A DNA stretch of 32,280 nucleotides from Kalaharituber pfeilii (taxonomy: Eukaryota; Ascomycota; Pezizomycetes; Pezizales; Pezizaceae), in the NCBI GenBank assembly GCA_015179045.1, contig WHUZ01000201.1, forward strand, positions 1 to 32,280. Direction: 5' to 3'. The position numbers and the translations under genes are program-made. Below the pieces are notes generated by a model that was given only the letters and a program-made list of their open reading frames with translations, was not told the origin of the DNA and ran no database searches. Positions 20,161 to 29,384 of this stretch are shown here, in pieces (the stretch's first letter is position 1; each line of letters begins with the position of its first letter).

Positions 20161-20660
20161 TTATGATATAGTGTCGGCTTTCCCATTATTGCTTCCCTTG
20201 TAATATATGATAGTAAAGTCCAGTTTGCACATCTTCATGTACCAGTTTGCTTGCCAGGAGTTAAGCTTCTGCTTAGTGGTGATCCGTATAGATATCGACG
20301 TATATCCCCTATAGCCAGGTGTACCATTTGAAGCAGTCGACGATTTCCAACAGCTCTTTATCATGGATAGTGTAATTTCGTTCGGCTGTGTTGAGGAGGC
20401 TCATGAGTGAAAGTTGATTAGGTGTAGTGTTGTAATTCCGTTCTCGTCATGGTGTTGGAGAGAGTGATAGCAAGAGCTTAGTAAGATGCACCGGTTTTCA
20501 TAATCATCTTCAGAGTTCTATCCCATGATCATCCTCAGGGTTCTATCCTATAGGTGGAGTACTGATGCATCAGTTTCTATAATCATCTTCAAGGTTCTAT
20601 CCCATGATCACCTCTAGGGTTTTATCCTATGATCGCCTTCAGGGTTTTATCCCATGAGTA
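20161..20660 (-). pseudogene. RNase H region of element B with repeat insertion
   Basis: NYTIHDKELLEIVDCFKWYTWL then IYVDIYTDHH (20378-20270, read in parts) and LNSWQANWYMKMCKLDF with NGKAD (20260-20165) match A. The first RNase H motif is not recognisable. Its place is taken by a 25-bp repeat array at 20504-20657. Confidence 0.75.
20504..20657 (-). repeat. 25-bp minisatellite, five copies, in RNase H region of B
   Basis: Units TCATCTTCAGAGTTCTATCC plus CATGA at 20504, 20529, 20583, 20608 and 20633, with a 29-bp interruption between the second and third. Confidence 0.85.
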
Positions 20661-21420
20661 GAGTACTAGGGCGAATAGGAAATGCTTGCTTGAGTTCATC
20701 GAATGACTGCTGTTGTGCGTTGCCTTGTACATTATCCATGAGCAAGGTAAGTGGTTTCGCTTCGGCGTTGTAGTTCTTAATGAAACGGTGTAGTGGTTGG
20801 CATAGTATTAAGCTTGTAGCCATTAATGGTATGGCCAAGAAGGACTGTCTTCTGTACGTGGTCAGGTAGTTGTAGGACCTATTCTACGATTTTCATACTA
20901 CTCCATCAGTATCCTTCCAGGCTTTCGTCCATTATTTCCTGAAAACTCGTCGGTGCAAGTTCAAAAGGCACAACGGTATATTCGAACAGACTTTCGTCAC
21001 CTGACTAATTTCGAATGAGGCGTTCTTATACGACTAGGTGAAGTATTCACCACTACGGGTCTGGCATGAGTGGGAGGGGGTGCCGGTTCGGTACTGTGGT
21101 CTTATTGAGTCCTCCTTTAGTCCACATGTGAATGTAGTGAGCCATCCTTTTTCCGGACGGATAGTATCGGTGCCAGCTGTGGGTCTTGAACGCCTGATCT
21201 TGCCAGTGGGTAGATGTTCTTCCAGATACGTCTGCAGGGCTTCATCTTTCAGGGTAGTCTTGTATTATTGGGCCATTGGTACTTTAGTACTAGAGTCATT
21301 GAGTGGGATCTCGTGATCCCCGGATCGGCGGAAGTGTCTGGCTGCTTGCTCCTCAGAGTGTAACGTTTGTAACGTTCGCATTAATCATTAGTAGTACATC
21401 GCCTTCTTCCAACGATTCCT
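20660..21420 (-). pseudogene. Reverse transcriptase region of element B, lacking YxDD
   Basis: The N-terminal part reads YLEEHLPTGKIRRS (about 21235-21195), parallel to A. The main block reads SLFEYTVVPFELAPTSFQEI with MDE following (20985-20915). Directly after it, where A has the segment to YIDD, the sequence jumps to VLLGHTINGYKL (about 20850-20815), so the catalytic Asp pair is deleted. The end of the connection domain is at 20838-20660 (FIKNYNAEAKPLTLL, QQQSFDELKQAF). Confidence 0.75.
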
Positions 21421-21599
21421 TCCAAAATCCAAAACAGAAACAGGTGGCAGAAATAGAAACAGGTGGAAGAAATAGAAACAGATGGAAGAATAATTTCATT
21501 ACAAGAAACAACAAAATCAAGGGAATCATGAACCAAACACCGGTTTTCGCCATTAACAGAGAAACCTTTCCTTCCAAACCAAGATAATTCCAATAACAC

Positions 21600-21915
21600 T
21601 TCTCTATTACCAATATCTAAACATTCCGTATCAAAGTCAAGCACAGTACTAGAGATCACATTACCTGATTTATCCTAAATGCCAGAAAAAACAAATGCAG
21701 TATTCTAAACTTTAACTCCTTCTAGGGAGCTCCTGTCACTCTGCCGTACGTTTACGGGCCTAGCTCGGTCTTTCCAACCCAGTTTCCTACCTAAAGACAA
21801 AGAAACAAAGAGAAGTGGATGCACCAGGATCAATAAGGGTTGAAATTCGGTATCCATTGCTAGGAGAGGGTGGTGTTCTGAGGACTTCCCAACGGTGCTT
21901 TGAGTGCCCCTCATT
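21600..21915 (-). pseudogene. Protease region of element B
   Basis: On the minus strand TLIDPGASTS (about 21842-21813) is the aspartic protease motif with D-P-G in place of D-S-G. The segment KLGWKDRARPVNVRQSDRSSL (read in parts, about 21785-21720) parallels the A sequence after its protease, as does DTECLDIGNREVLLELS (about 21635-21585). Confidence 0.65.
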
Positions 21916-22739
21916 CTTTTCCCGAATCACTGTGGATTGACTCATCATCTGTATTGAGTTGTGGAATGCGGACGATGGACCTATCAGTGGTGCGTTTCTT
22001 CTTAGTTAGATGCTCGATTCGGTCCTCTAGGGATCTGACTACTCCTTTTTCTTGTTTGACCTTTGTGAGCGGTTTCTTCGGCTGATCAAGCTTGTATGTC
22101 CATCCTAGGAAGCAGTTTGATATTGAGTAGTTATCTCTTCCACAATGGACGTACACCCTATTCCTTCTTCTGCAATCCTTAACCTTGTCTGGTATATGGT
22201 CATTGTTTTTTTAGATTCTCTGAGGTGTACCCTTCTTGAGACATGGCCTGCGGTATAGTGGTAGTCGCCCTTCCGGATGTTCGCTTACGCTTGTTGACGG
22301 AGGGCTTGGAGGAGTAGGTAGCAATGGATACAGCTTTCTTCTTCCAGTTCATCCTACTTTTTTGGAGATGATTTCGGCTGCTTCACCTTGGGTGGAGGTG
22401 AGCAGGACTTTGAGTAGGACTGGCGGCGGCGGCGGCAGGACTGGCGGCGGCAGCGGCGGGACTAAGATTGGTTGTGCGAGTGTAGGGAGGTGAGTGCCCT
22501 ATGGTATGCCTGGGGGTAGGAATTGCTCCAGGATGATATGCTGACTTAGTGGTCCTTCGATTCTGCGTGGGTCTGTAACCCGATAGGGTTGGCTATCTTT
22601 TGACATCGTCGGTAGGGTGGGAGCGGATATCCTTCACCTGGCGAGTATTCTGGATCTTTTGAGCTTTTTCGGCTTTCCAGGGAATCACTTTGGCTACTTC
22701 GCCTTGGGCGGAGGTAGCGGGACCTTGAGTGGGAATAGC

Positions 22740-22995
22740 GACGGTGACGGCAATGGGACTCTAAGCAGCGGCGGGGTTCTGGGCAGCGGCGAGGCTCCGA
22801 GCAGAGGGACTCTGATCGACCGCAGGACTTCCAAGTGGCAATGGGACTCCAAGTGGTGGTGGGAGGGTCTCTAAGTAGCAGCAGGACTCTGAGTAGTAGC
22901 ACCAGTCTGAGTGGCGGCGAGTCCCTGAGTAGCAGCAGGACTCTAAGTGGCAGCACGAGTCTGAGTGGCGGCGGGTCCCTGAGTAGCAGCAGGAA
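22740..22995 (-). repeat. 18-bp minisatellite in element B gag, larger array
   Basis: Units resemble GGACTCTGAGTAGCAGCA on the plus strand and encode about six residues each. A related array lies at 23345-23480 and a shorter GGCGGC-type run at 22418-22460. Each precedes a homologous coding segment, so the arrays belong to a repeated module. Confidence 0.75.
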
Positions 22996-23344
22996 TTCTA
23001 CCCCTCGATTCTGAGTAGGGCTGTATATGCGATTCGTGGTAGTTGGTCATCTCCGGACATCACGACATCCGTCATCAGTGAAGAGGGGCTGGGCGGTTGG
23101 AGTACTGGGAGAGGCAGGAGAGTGATCATTGGAGTTCCAGTGGTGTCTCCACCAGGTCTTTGCGGATCCATCCAAGTAATAGGAGATCATCCTGTTCTTA
23201 GTGCTATCACTTTCAACATTACATACCTCAAAATTCTCTTCCATGGAGAAGAAGTCCTACAGTTCATTGTGCTTTCCTTTGGATACCTTGGGAGGTACAG
23301 TGGCTGCCAGATTCGCTTCTGGGACTGACATCAGTAGCATTGGC

Positions 23345-23480
23345 GGCGACGAGATTTTGAGCAGTGGTGGGACTCTGAATGGCGGCGGGACTCCGAATGG
23401 CGGTAGGACTTCAAATGGCAGTGGGATTCTGAATGGCAGTGGGACTCTGAATAGCGGTAGGACTCTGAACGGCTATATGA
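23345..23480 (-). repeat. 18-bp minisatellite in element B gag, second array
   Basis: About seven copies of GGACTCTGAATGGCGGCG-like units on the plus strand, homologous to the array at 22740-22995. Confidence 0.8.
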
Positions 23481-23853
23481 GGGTCTTTGACCACGATTAT
23501 TCGGTAGTGGCAGTTGGCTCTGCTGCTGCTGTAAGATGGTAGTAACTTGCTAGGTTATGGGGTTCATATAAGTGATTAATGTGGTGAGTTGGGTCCCCAA
23601 TTCCCATGACATTGTAGTTTTCAAGTTTTCAATTCCACCATTTCTAGCGTAGGCTTCTGTCTTGAATCGATTCGATGGAGTTAGTTATCTGACAATTTGA
23701 GTTGGTCATCTAACATCACGATATCTCTTCCAAGGCATCTCTGGACTCTTGGAGGGCATGCCGGGAGCGGTTGGAGTGCTGAGAGAGGCAAGAGAGGGAT
23801 TGCTGAGGCTCCATTGGCAATGGGTATGAGGAAAAAAAAAAAGATAAAGGTAC

Positions 23854-23864
23854 GAGCAGTGTAA
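23854..23864 (-). promoter_or_regulatory. Primer-binding site of element B, self-priming type
   Basis: On the minus strand TT then ACACTGCT (23862-23855) follows the LTR directly. It differs by one base from ACACCGCT of C, and the partner in the LTR differs at the matching base. Confidence 0.65.
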
Positions 23865-23973
23865 TGTTAGCGTAGGTATCGCTGGACTCGTAAGAGTAAC
23901 ACTGGGTTCACGAAGGCAGCGAAGCGGACGACAAAAGGTTATGTGAGAGCATTAAGTGAGAGTTCAACTTAGA

Positions 23974-24026
23974 ACACTGCTTATATCTGGATTTCCTTCT
24001 AGCTAACTGTTCAGCTTATTTATATA
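23974..24026 (-). promoter_or_regulatory. Core promoter and self-priming sequence of element B
   Basis: On the minus strand TATATAAAT starts at 24026, and AGCAGTGT follows 45 bp downstream at 23981-23974, inside AAGCAGTGTTCTAAGTT. AGCAGTGT is the exact reverse complement of the sequence just inside the LTR. Confidence 0.65.
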
Positions 24027-24100
24027 GACTTCCAACCATCATACATGACTAGTCAATTGACAGTAACATGACAATAAACATGCTAAGGCATACAGGCAGA

Positions 24101-24356
24101 GAAACGTAATAGAAAACATGCATCAGAAAGGTCCGTAATAGCAGAAAAGGCGTGAACGTAATAGAAGCATGCATTAGGAAGGTCTGAGGTAGTCGGAAAG
24201 GCATGAACGTAATGGAAGCATGTGTTAGGAAGGTCTGCGGTACTCAGAAAGGCATGAATATAATGGAGGCATGCATTAGGAAGGTCTGCAGTAGCCAGAA
24301 CGGTGTGAACGTAATAGAAACATACATCAGGAAGGTCTGTGATGCATGTGCGCATA
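24101..24356 (-). repeat. 51-bp U3 repeats, five copies (5' LTR of B)
   Basis: Same array in the other LTR, diverged by transitions. The ORFs at 24083-24427 are repeat translations. Confidence 0.85.
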
Positions 24357-24508
24357 TTGGTAGACCATGTATAACTTCAACACATACTTTAGTAGGTAAC
24401 CGCCATTTACCAGTGGACGTTGCCTAGTGGTGATCAGTCATATCTTTAGCATATGTCTCTGGCGATGCTTCCGGAACTGACTCCATAAGTCTTACCTTAG
24501 CCATAACA

Positions 24509-24513
24509 CCCAA
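24509..24513 (+). other. Target-site duplication of element B, right copy
   Basis: CCCAA directly after CCATAACA, identical to the left copy. Confidence 0.85.
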
Positions 24514-24700
24514 GTAACCTTACTAGCACTTAATTTAGTAACTCAAGGGACTCGCCTGAAAGCTTGAGCTGAAATGGCCTGAATAACCTGATCAGTACTA
24601 AATTTAGTAACCTATACGAGACTCAACGGGGCCCAAGCGACCTCACTAGCACTCAATTCAGTAACCTAACAGAGAGCCTAAGTGACCTGGAAGTGAGCTA
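24514..24700 (+). repeat. Tandem repeat continuing right of element B
   Basis: 24514-24567 completes the unit interrupted at 18291, and a second unit starts GCTGAAATGGCC at 24568. Sub-repeats of about 55-70 bp share CTAGCACTTAATTTAGTAAC-like words. 24701-24847 shows nothing recognisable. Confidence 0.7.
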
Positions 24701-24847
24701 ATATGTAGCAGACTCCACTCCTTTTCAACACTGTAAACTTGATACTAATTCCGTAATGTACTAACTAGGGCAGTTCATGCATACTACGATATTGTCTAAT
24801 CGAGTCAATAGACTATCTTGGGCATATGCATAAGATATGGAATTGTA

Positions 24848-25300
24848 GAACATATTGAACATATTGAGTATATTAAGTATATTGAGCAGGTTAAGCATAT
24901 TGAGCATATTAAGCATGTTGAGTATGTTAAGCATGTTGAGCACATTGAGTGCATATATAAGATGTAGGGCATATTGGGCATATTGAGTATGTTGAGCATA
25001 TTAAGTGTGCATATAAAATATTGAACATATTGTGTATATACAAGTATAGTGAGCATGTTAAGCATGTTGAGCACATTGGGTGCTTATATGAGATGGAGGG
25101 TATATTGGGCACATTGAGCATGTTGAGTACGTATACATAAGATACACAACACATGAGATATATAATATATTATTGGGCATGTTGTATACACTTATGAGAT
25201 GTAGGCATATTGAGCATAGTAAGCATGTTGAGTGTGTATACATGAAATATAGGACATATTGGGCACATTAAGCATATTGAGCATGTTGAGCATGTTGAGC
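24848..25300. repeat. 9-bp minisatellite (CATATTGAG / CATGTTGAG) with longer interspersed words
   Basis: Dozens of degenerate 9-bp units, with GCATATAAAATATTGAACAT-like words repeating at a longer period. The antisense ORFs (24761-25243) spell Met-Leu-Asn repeats and are not genes. Similar words resume at 27576, so a LINE-like element appears to have split the array. Confidence 0.8.
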
Positions 25301-25383
25301 GCCACTGACAACAACCATCTCAGGATGAGCATTTGGAAGTAACTCCACAACCACAACATTCCTCCTGCTGAAATCTACATAGA

Positions 25384-25695
25384 TTGAAAGCACTCAGTGA
25401 GCTGAGTCTATTGATCAAATTCGTATTCTTAAATACCCGACAATGTAAATTTCCTCCGTGGGGCAAAATCTCGAGGATCTATCAGCTCACCACCACCATT
25501 GCCAGCATATCACCCCATCCCTGTTATGCCAAGGCCATGAGGCTTAGCACCATCAAAAGTGACATCGTAGCATTTCTAGAAAAGAATAAGGAAGGACTGA
25601 AAAAGGAAGCGTTCTTATACTTCATATGCATAGATGCTGAAAAGCGGGAGTTCCATTCTTTCTGTGGGGACGCAGGTGACAAGAAACCTCACTAG
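25384..25695 (+). CDS. Hypothetical ORF, 103 codons, inside the LINE-like element
   Basis: An ATG-initiated frame with mixed composition, including KAMRLSTIKSDIVAFLEKNK and a C-terminal SFCGDAGDKKPH. I recognise no domain, signal peptide or membrane segment. Its place at the start of the LINE-like element suggests a degraded ORF1 N-terminal part, but it could be chance. It is followed by a Thr/Ala-rich low-complexity stretch in the same direction. Confidence 0.25.
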   Translation: MKALSELSLLIKFVFLNTRQCKFPPWGKISRIYQLTTTIASISPHPCYAKAMRLSTIKSDIVAFLEKNKEGLKKEAFLYFICIDAEKREFHSFCGDAGDKKPH

Positions 25696-26160
25696 TAAGA
25701 AGAATATTTCTAGTGCCCAAGCAAGAGATTAAGGTTCAGTCTAATTACAGCTATTCACACGGAGCCAGCACCACTACCACTACTGCCACCGCCACCACTA
25801 CCACCACTGCCATAGATACTAGTTAGTCCCAATATGACCAACTGGATATACAAGATCGAGCGTTGACTCAGCAATGAGGAGGCCAAAAAGATCGTGTCGT
25901 CTATGGGAGCACCACCAATGCTGATACTATCGCCGCCACCAGAACCATCAGTGTCAGCACCACCGCTATCAAAAACTCCTACTCTGCCACCAAAACCCTC
26001 CAATAGACTAAAGGGAAGAGCTAAGCTTCCGACCCAAAAAGAAGCTTATCAGTGCCATCGAGAAAATACTTAGAAGGGCTCTACCACTACTACCTCTCTA
26101 CCAACCACACCCGATGCCAATACTAGGGGGAAAGCCAGTATCGTGATACACAGTATTATA

Positions 26161-26172
26161 TTGAGAAAAGAC
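26161..26172 (+). other. Target-site duplication of nested LINE, left copy
   Basis: TTGAGAAAAGAC next to the poly(T) tract. One mismatch to the right copy. Confidence 0.75.
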
Positions 26173-27180
26173 TTTTTTTTTTTTTTTTTTTTTTTTCATA
26201 TAACTCTGCTCGTAGCTGTTTGCCATGGCAGGGCCCCTGGGTCTAGATCCTCAAAGCTTGGAGGTAGGCTTATCTATCTAAATCTTCTACCGCCATCTCT
26301 ACAAATGAAAACATTGACCCCTTCCTGCCCCACTTCCCCGAGGTACTTAAAAATAGCTACGTCTTTCTTCTCTTACTACCTACTAATAAATAGAAATTCG
26401 CTCTCTCCCCCTACACCTTCAGCAAACTAAAAAACTCTCCCAACGCATTCACCATCTCCTCATTCTCCTATTCCACTATCCATTTCTTGTCAATATTCTC
26501 CCACTTTCCCCATCCTTCCAAGTACTCCACCTCCTCATACCCGAATGCCAGGTGGTCCGCTGTTTATGTTTTCTAACATCTATATACACTCTCCTCTATC
26601 GCTTTCCCGATCCTTATTTCCTACTCCTTCCCTATCCCTTTTCCCGTTCTTAACCTCGTGAACACCGTTGCGGCCCCCCTTCTCCACTCCATCACTACCC
26701 CCCCTATACCCCCTTTCTTTTCTTTCTGCCATGCGCAGTTGCTTCCACTTCTGCTACAGCCCTCCTTCTATTACCACTAACCTCCCTATCCTATCCACCA
26801 CCTTCTTTGCTTCGATGTCCGCCGCCTTGTTACCAGCAACACCAATGTATGCCTTGACTCATTGCTTTCTGTGAATCAGTTAGGACAACTATGTTCGCCG
26901 GTGCCGGTACTATGCTTTCCAACCCCCTTCTGATCCTCTTCACCTCCCCGTCCTATACTGTTGCTTCCATCTCTATCTCTTCTCCTCCCCCACCATCCCA
27001 CTTCCAAAAACCCCCTTCTACTCTCCCCTTCTCATTTATGCTACCATCCGTATAGACAGCTCCTACCTCTTGTGTTGCCCAGAAGATTGCTGACTCCCAC
27101 TCCTCTGCTCCTCTCCCTTTATGACCTTCGCTATTAGCCTCTTCTATCTCCACTTTTACACATCTCCCTCCCCATAATAC
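26173..27180 (-). mobile_element. 5'-truncated Tad1-like LINE, antisense, nested
   Basis: A T24 tract at 26173-26196 is the poly(A) tail of a minus-strand element whose 5' truncation is at 27180. Flanking repeats TTGAGAAAAGAC (26161-26172) and TTGAGAAAGGAC (27181-27192) match at 11 of 12 bases and are the target duplication. The body carries the RNase H domain that follows RT in I/Tad1-type LINEs. The RT itself is lost to truncation. The 3' region from about 26700 to 26197 is decayed. Confidence 0.8.
26700..27153 (-). pseudogene. LINE RNase H domain, degraded
   Basis: On the minus strand AVYTDGSINEKGRVEGGFW (about 27064-27010) is the first RNase H motif with its Asp. VVLTDSQKAMSQG (about 26900-26860) carries the next Asp. 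HIGVAGNKAADIEAKKV (about 26855-26800) is the C-terminal motif, in another frame and brought close by a deletion. The order and motifs match the RNase H of fungal Tad1-like LINEs. Confidence 0.75.
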
Positions 27181-27192
27181 TTGAGAAAGGAC
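27181..27192 (+). other. Target-site duplication of nested LINE, right copy
   Basis: TTGAGAAAGGAC at the truncated 5' end. Downstream the older element resumes in an open frame. Confidence 0.75.
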
Positions 27193-27311
27193 CTGAGAAA
27201 AGTTAAACAGTGGTTAGAAGCTGTAAACAAGGAGCTAGAAAAGATAAAGAGAATTCGCTGGCTAAGGAAGAGGAATGTGCTGGAGGTAGAAGGCAAGAAA
27301 ACTAGTTCGGT

Positions 27312-27965
27312 GGTAATTTATCTGGGAAGAGAGATGGATGTCGAGAAGGTGAGGCTTAGTGGACAGTAGTACAAGTTGGTCCAGTATGAGTTAGAGAGGG
27401 ACGGAAGTAGGGGATTATACTAGGCACCACCCGCATTATAGAGGAGTCCGCAGCACTACATGTATTTAGGTTAATAGTTGTATTAGTTTTGTCGGTGTTT
27501 GTTCCTTCATTAATAAAGACCCTCGCCATAGCCCATTAGGCAGCATGCGAGTATTGAAATAAAAAAAAAAAAAAAGTATATTAAGTGCGCATATGAAATG
27601 AAGGACATTTTAAGCACGTTGAGCACGTTGCGACATTAGCGGCAGGATTACTTGTATTGTGAGTGCAATGGAGGACTTGAGCACATCGCGGCACCAGCAG
27701 CAAGATTACTTGTATTAGGTATGCTGAGTACGTAAAACTAGATTTTGTAATGCTAGGGGTACACTAAGGTAAAAAATCGATTTCATAGAGTGCGAGAGTA
27801 GTAAAGGAATAACAAAGTCAGAAGGCCAGAAAGCGTAGAGCATGACCATCATAAAGTGATGCGGTCAGAAATACATGGGGTACTTAGGGCACTCAGGGTA
27901 CAAACTATATATTGTGGCACTGGATACCGCATTGTGACGCAACCAATTTTTTGCTGATGCTACCA
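27312..27965 (+). repeat. Left arm of a large inverted repeat
   Basis: This stretch covers the LINE-like 3' end, its poly(A), then minisatellite words and a non-repetitive tail ending near ATTTTTTGCTGAT. The same order occurs in reverse complement at 29385-29968. Matching words include AAGGACATTTT, GCAGGATTACTT, GTACACTAAGGTAAAAA and AGTAAAGGAATAA. The arms are diverged and carry indels. Confidence 0.7.
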
Positions 27966-27966
27966 G

Positions 27967-28085
27967 GTAGTACCAGTAGTTCTACCTTTTGGTGCAATGG
28001 TTTGCAAACAGTTAGTTGCAATTCATAATAGTACTACCAGTCAGGTCGCTAGTTCAAACCTTGCCTATAGCGAATGTCAGATACT
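27967..28085 (+). other. tRNA-like (pol III promoter-like) segment, possible SINE head
   Basis: TGGTGCAATGGTT (27990-28002) resembles a tRNA A box, and TAGTTCAAACCT (28050-28061) resembles a B box, about 50 bp apart. GCTAG-TTCAAAC-CTTGC can form a T-arm with four of five pairs. I could not draw a full cloverleaf, so it is not a functional tRNA. A related copy starts at about 28400. Confidence 0.3.
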
Positions 28086-28397
28086 GCAGGTGACCTTTAA
28101 ATTTGATAAGCAGCTTATAGTCACATACTGGTCACTAGTTATAAAATGGTGTAGTGGTGGCATATGAAATTGAAGCCCTAAGGTAGTAATGGGTGGCTGG
28201 GGGTTAATATATAGAAAGTCTGAGACGTACTCTGCCTGCAGGAAAGTAATATTATGGCTTAGCATGCCATAGTAGCAGAGGGAAGCTGATTACTAGTACG
28301 TGTGGACATCTAAGGGAGCTATGATCCTTGACTATGTGCACACATGTAAGCGAGTCGCTGACCGGCCTGTACGGATACTCCTATGTATACCGACCAC

Positions 28398-28560
28398 ACT
28401 ACCGGATAGTACCGGTAGTTCTATCTTTTAGTACAATAGTTTACAAATGGTCAGTTGCAATCTGTAATATTTTACTATTTTCTATCTTTTGTAGTATAGT
28501 TTATTAATATTCTTATTATGATATATAATTTTATTATACTATTTTATTGTATTTTCAAGT
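28398..28560 (+). repeat. Two further decayed copies of the tRNA-like segment
   Basis: TACCGGTAGTTCTATCTTTT followed by AGTACAATAGTTTAC aligns with the segment at 27971-28010. A third, more AT-rich version starts near 28478 (TTCTATCTTTTGTAGTATAG). Differences are mainly C-to-T and G-to-A. 28086-28397 shows nothing recognisable. Confidence 0.4.
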
Positions 28561-29384
28561 ACCTCATTACTGAGTCTAAGTTTTATCTCTCTTACATACT
28601 ACATGATACTATATTAGGCAAATAGCTATAAGCAACTTTCTATAAGATCTTATATATTATCCCCTTATGCTATATAAATAGCAATATCCTTTAGTTAATA
28701 CTACTTACAGCAAGTATTTACCTAGTATACTTTTTTTTTTTTTATATGATTAATTATATACTAACCTAAGAGCTATAGTGAGCTCAATATACTAGATACT
28801 GTTTTGTAATTCATTTTTCAATAATATATCTTATTGTACTTTATTAATGCTTGCTTTACTTATTTGTTTCTATACTGTCTTTAATTTGCATTTGAATTGG
28901 GAACCTGTTCTCTTTATATCTTTTATACTAATATATACTAATTTACTTATTTGTTTCTAGTTCTTAATCTCGAATATATTATCTGAGAAGTTGCTCGTTA
29001 TAGGGTTTGATTTTATCTATACATTTACCTTCTATATAGATAAGAAATTTTTACCTATAGCTAATTATCTACTTTTACTATCTTTTATACTTATAAGCTA
29101 GAGATATCTATATAGGTTACAGATAAATACTAGTAGATAGCTGCATGATCTATATAGATAGAAGATAATACAGAATATCTAGATAGATAGTTTGGGCTAC
29201 TCGATAACTAGAAGCTTAGATAAGAAGATAGTATACTATAGTTATTTATCCATCTTATATATCTATCTGTCTTAAGTATTTGTCTACCTTAAGTACATAT
29301 CTGTTCTGCCTATTATTCTATTCTAAATATTTATTCTGAATGTCTGCCAATTCTAAGTAGTAAGTATCTATAGCTAATGAGTGT
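28561..29384. other. AT-rich spacer of the inverted repeat
   Basis: Very AT-rich DNA with many TAGATA and ATCTATATAG words around 29030-29290 and a T13 run near 28731. No coding potential seen. Confidence 0.6.

Larger units (their letters stand above)
22090..23814 (-). pseudogene. Gag pseudogene of element B, expanded by repeats
   Basis: The sense ATG is at 23814-23812, starting MEPQQSLSCLSQHSN and stopping after about 32 codons. A gag capsid segment reads ATVPPKVSKGKHNEL, a stop, then DFFSMEENFEV (about 23325-23235), with YYLDGSAKTWW close to 23180. Two related gag-start copies exist (near 23700-23814 and 23035-23140, offset 674 bp). Three 18-bp-repeat modules follow. The nucleocapsid knuckle is at about 22112-22156: HCGRDNYSISNC, where the first Cys and the zinc-binding His both read Tyr, each explicable by one transition. 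The protein cannot be made intact. Confidence 0.75.
18292..24508 (-). mobile_element. Element B: complete old chromovirus insertion, minus strand
   Basis: Two 644-bp LTRs (18292-18935 and 23865-24508) flank internal DNA in antisense order: chromodomain (19326), integrase remnant, RNase H, RT, protease, gag (to 23814). The direct repeats CCCAA at 18287-18291 and 24509-24513 are the target duplication. The LTRs differ at about 10 of the first 100 bases, all transitions and many in CpG context, and the terminal TG of one LTR has become TA. The element lacks the RT YxDD and the integrase core, so it is non-autonomous or long dead. Minisatellites occupy U3, gag, RNase H and integrase positions. 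Confidence 0.95.
23865..24508 (-). repeat. 5' LTR of element B (644 bp)
   Basis: It matches the other LTR at an offset of 5573 bp, with many transitions and no length difference. The sense-strand end CGCTAACA is intact here. The internal 51-bp repeat array has the same copy number as in the other LTR. Confidence 0.9.
25301..27575 (+). mobile_element. LINE-like element (ORF1-type fragment plus 3' end with poly(A))
   Basis: The element lies between two stretches of the 9-bp minisatellite and ends in an A15 tract (27561-27575). 25384-25695 is an open frame of 103 codons with no recognised family. 25760-26000 is Thr/Ala-rich low complexity. After a nested insertion, 27193-27420 reads WLEAVNKELEKIKRIRWLRK and SSVVIYLGREMDVEKVRLSG, which resembles ORF1 proteins of fungal LINEs as I remember them. 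No RT is present between this and the 3' end, so it is internally deleted. The left boundary is inferred from where the array stops. Confidence 0.5.

Noticed and set aside
24761..25243. Antisense ORFs spelling Met-Leu-Asn and Cys-Ser-Thr repeats
   Set aside because: Translation of the 9-bp minisatellite, with no conserved domain or start context.
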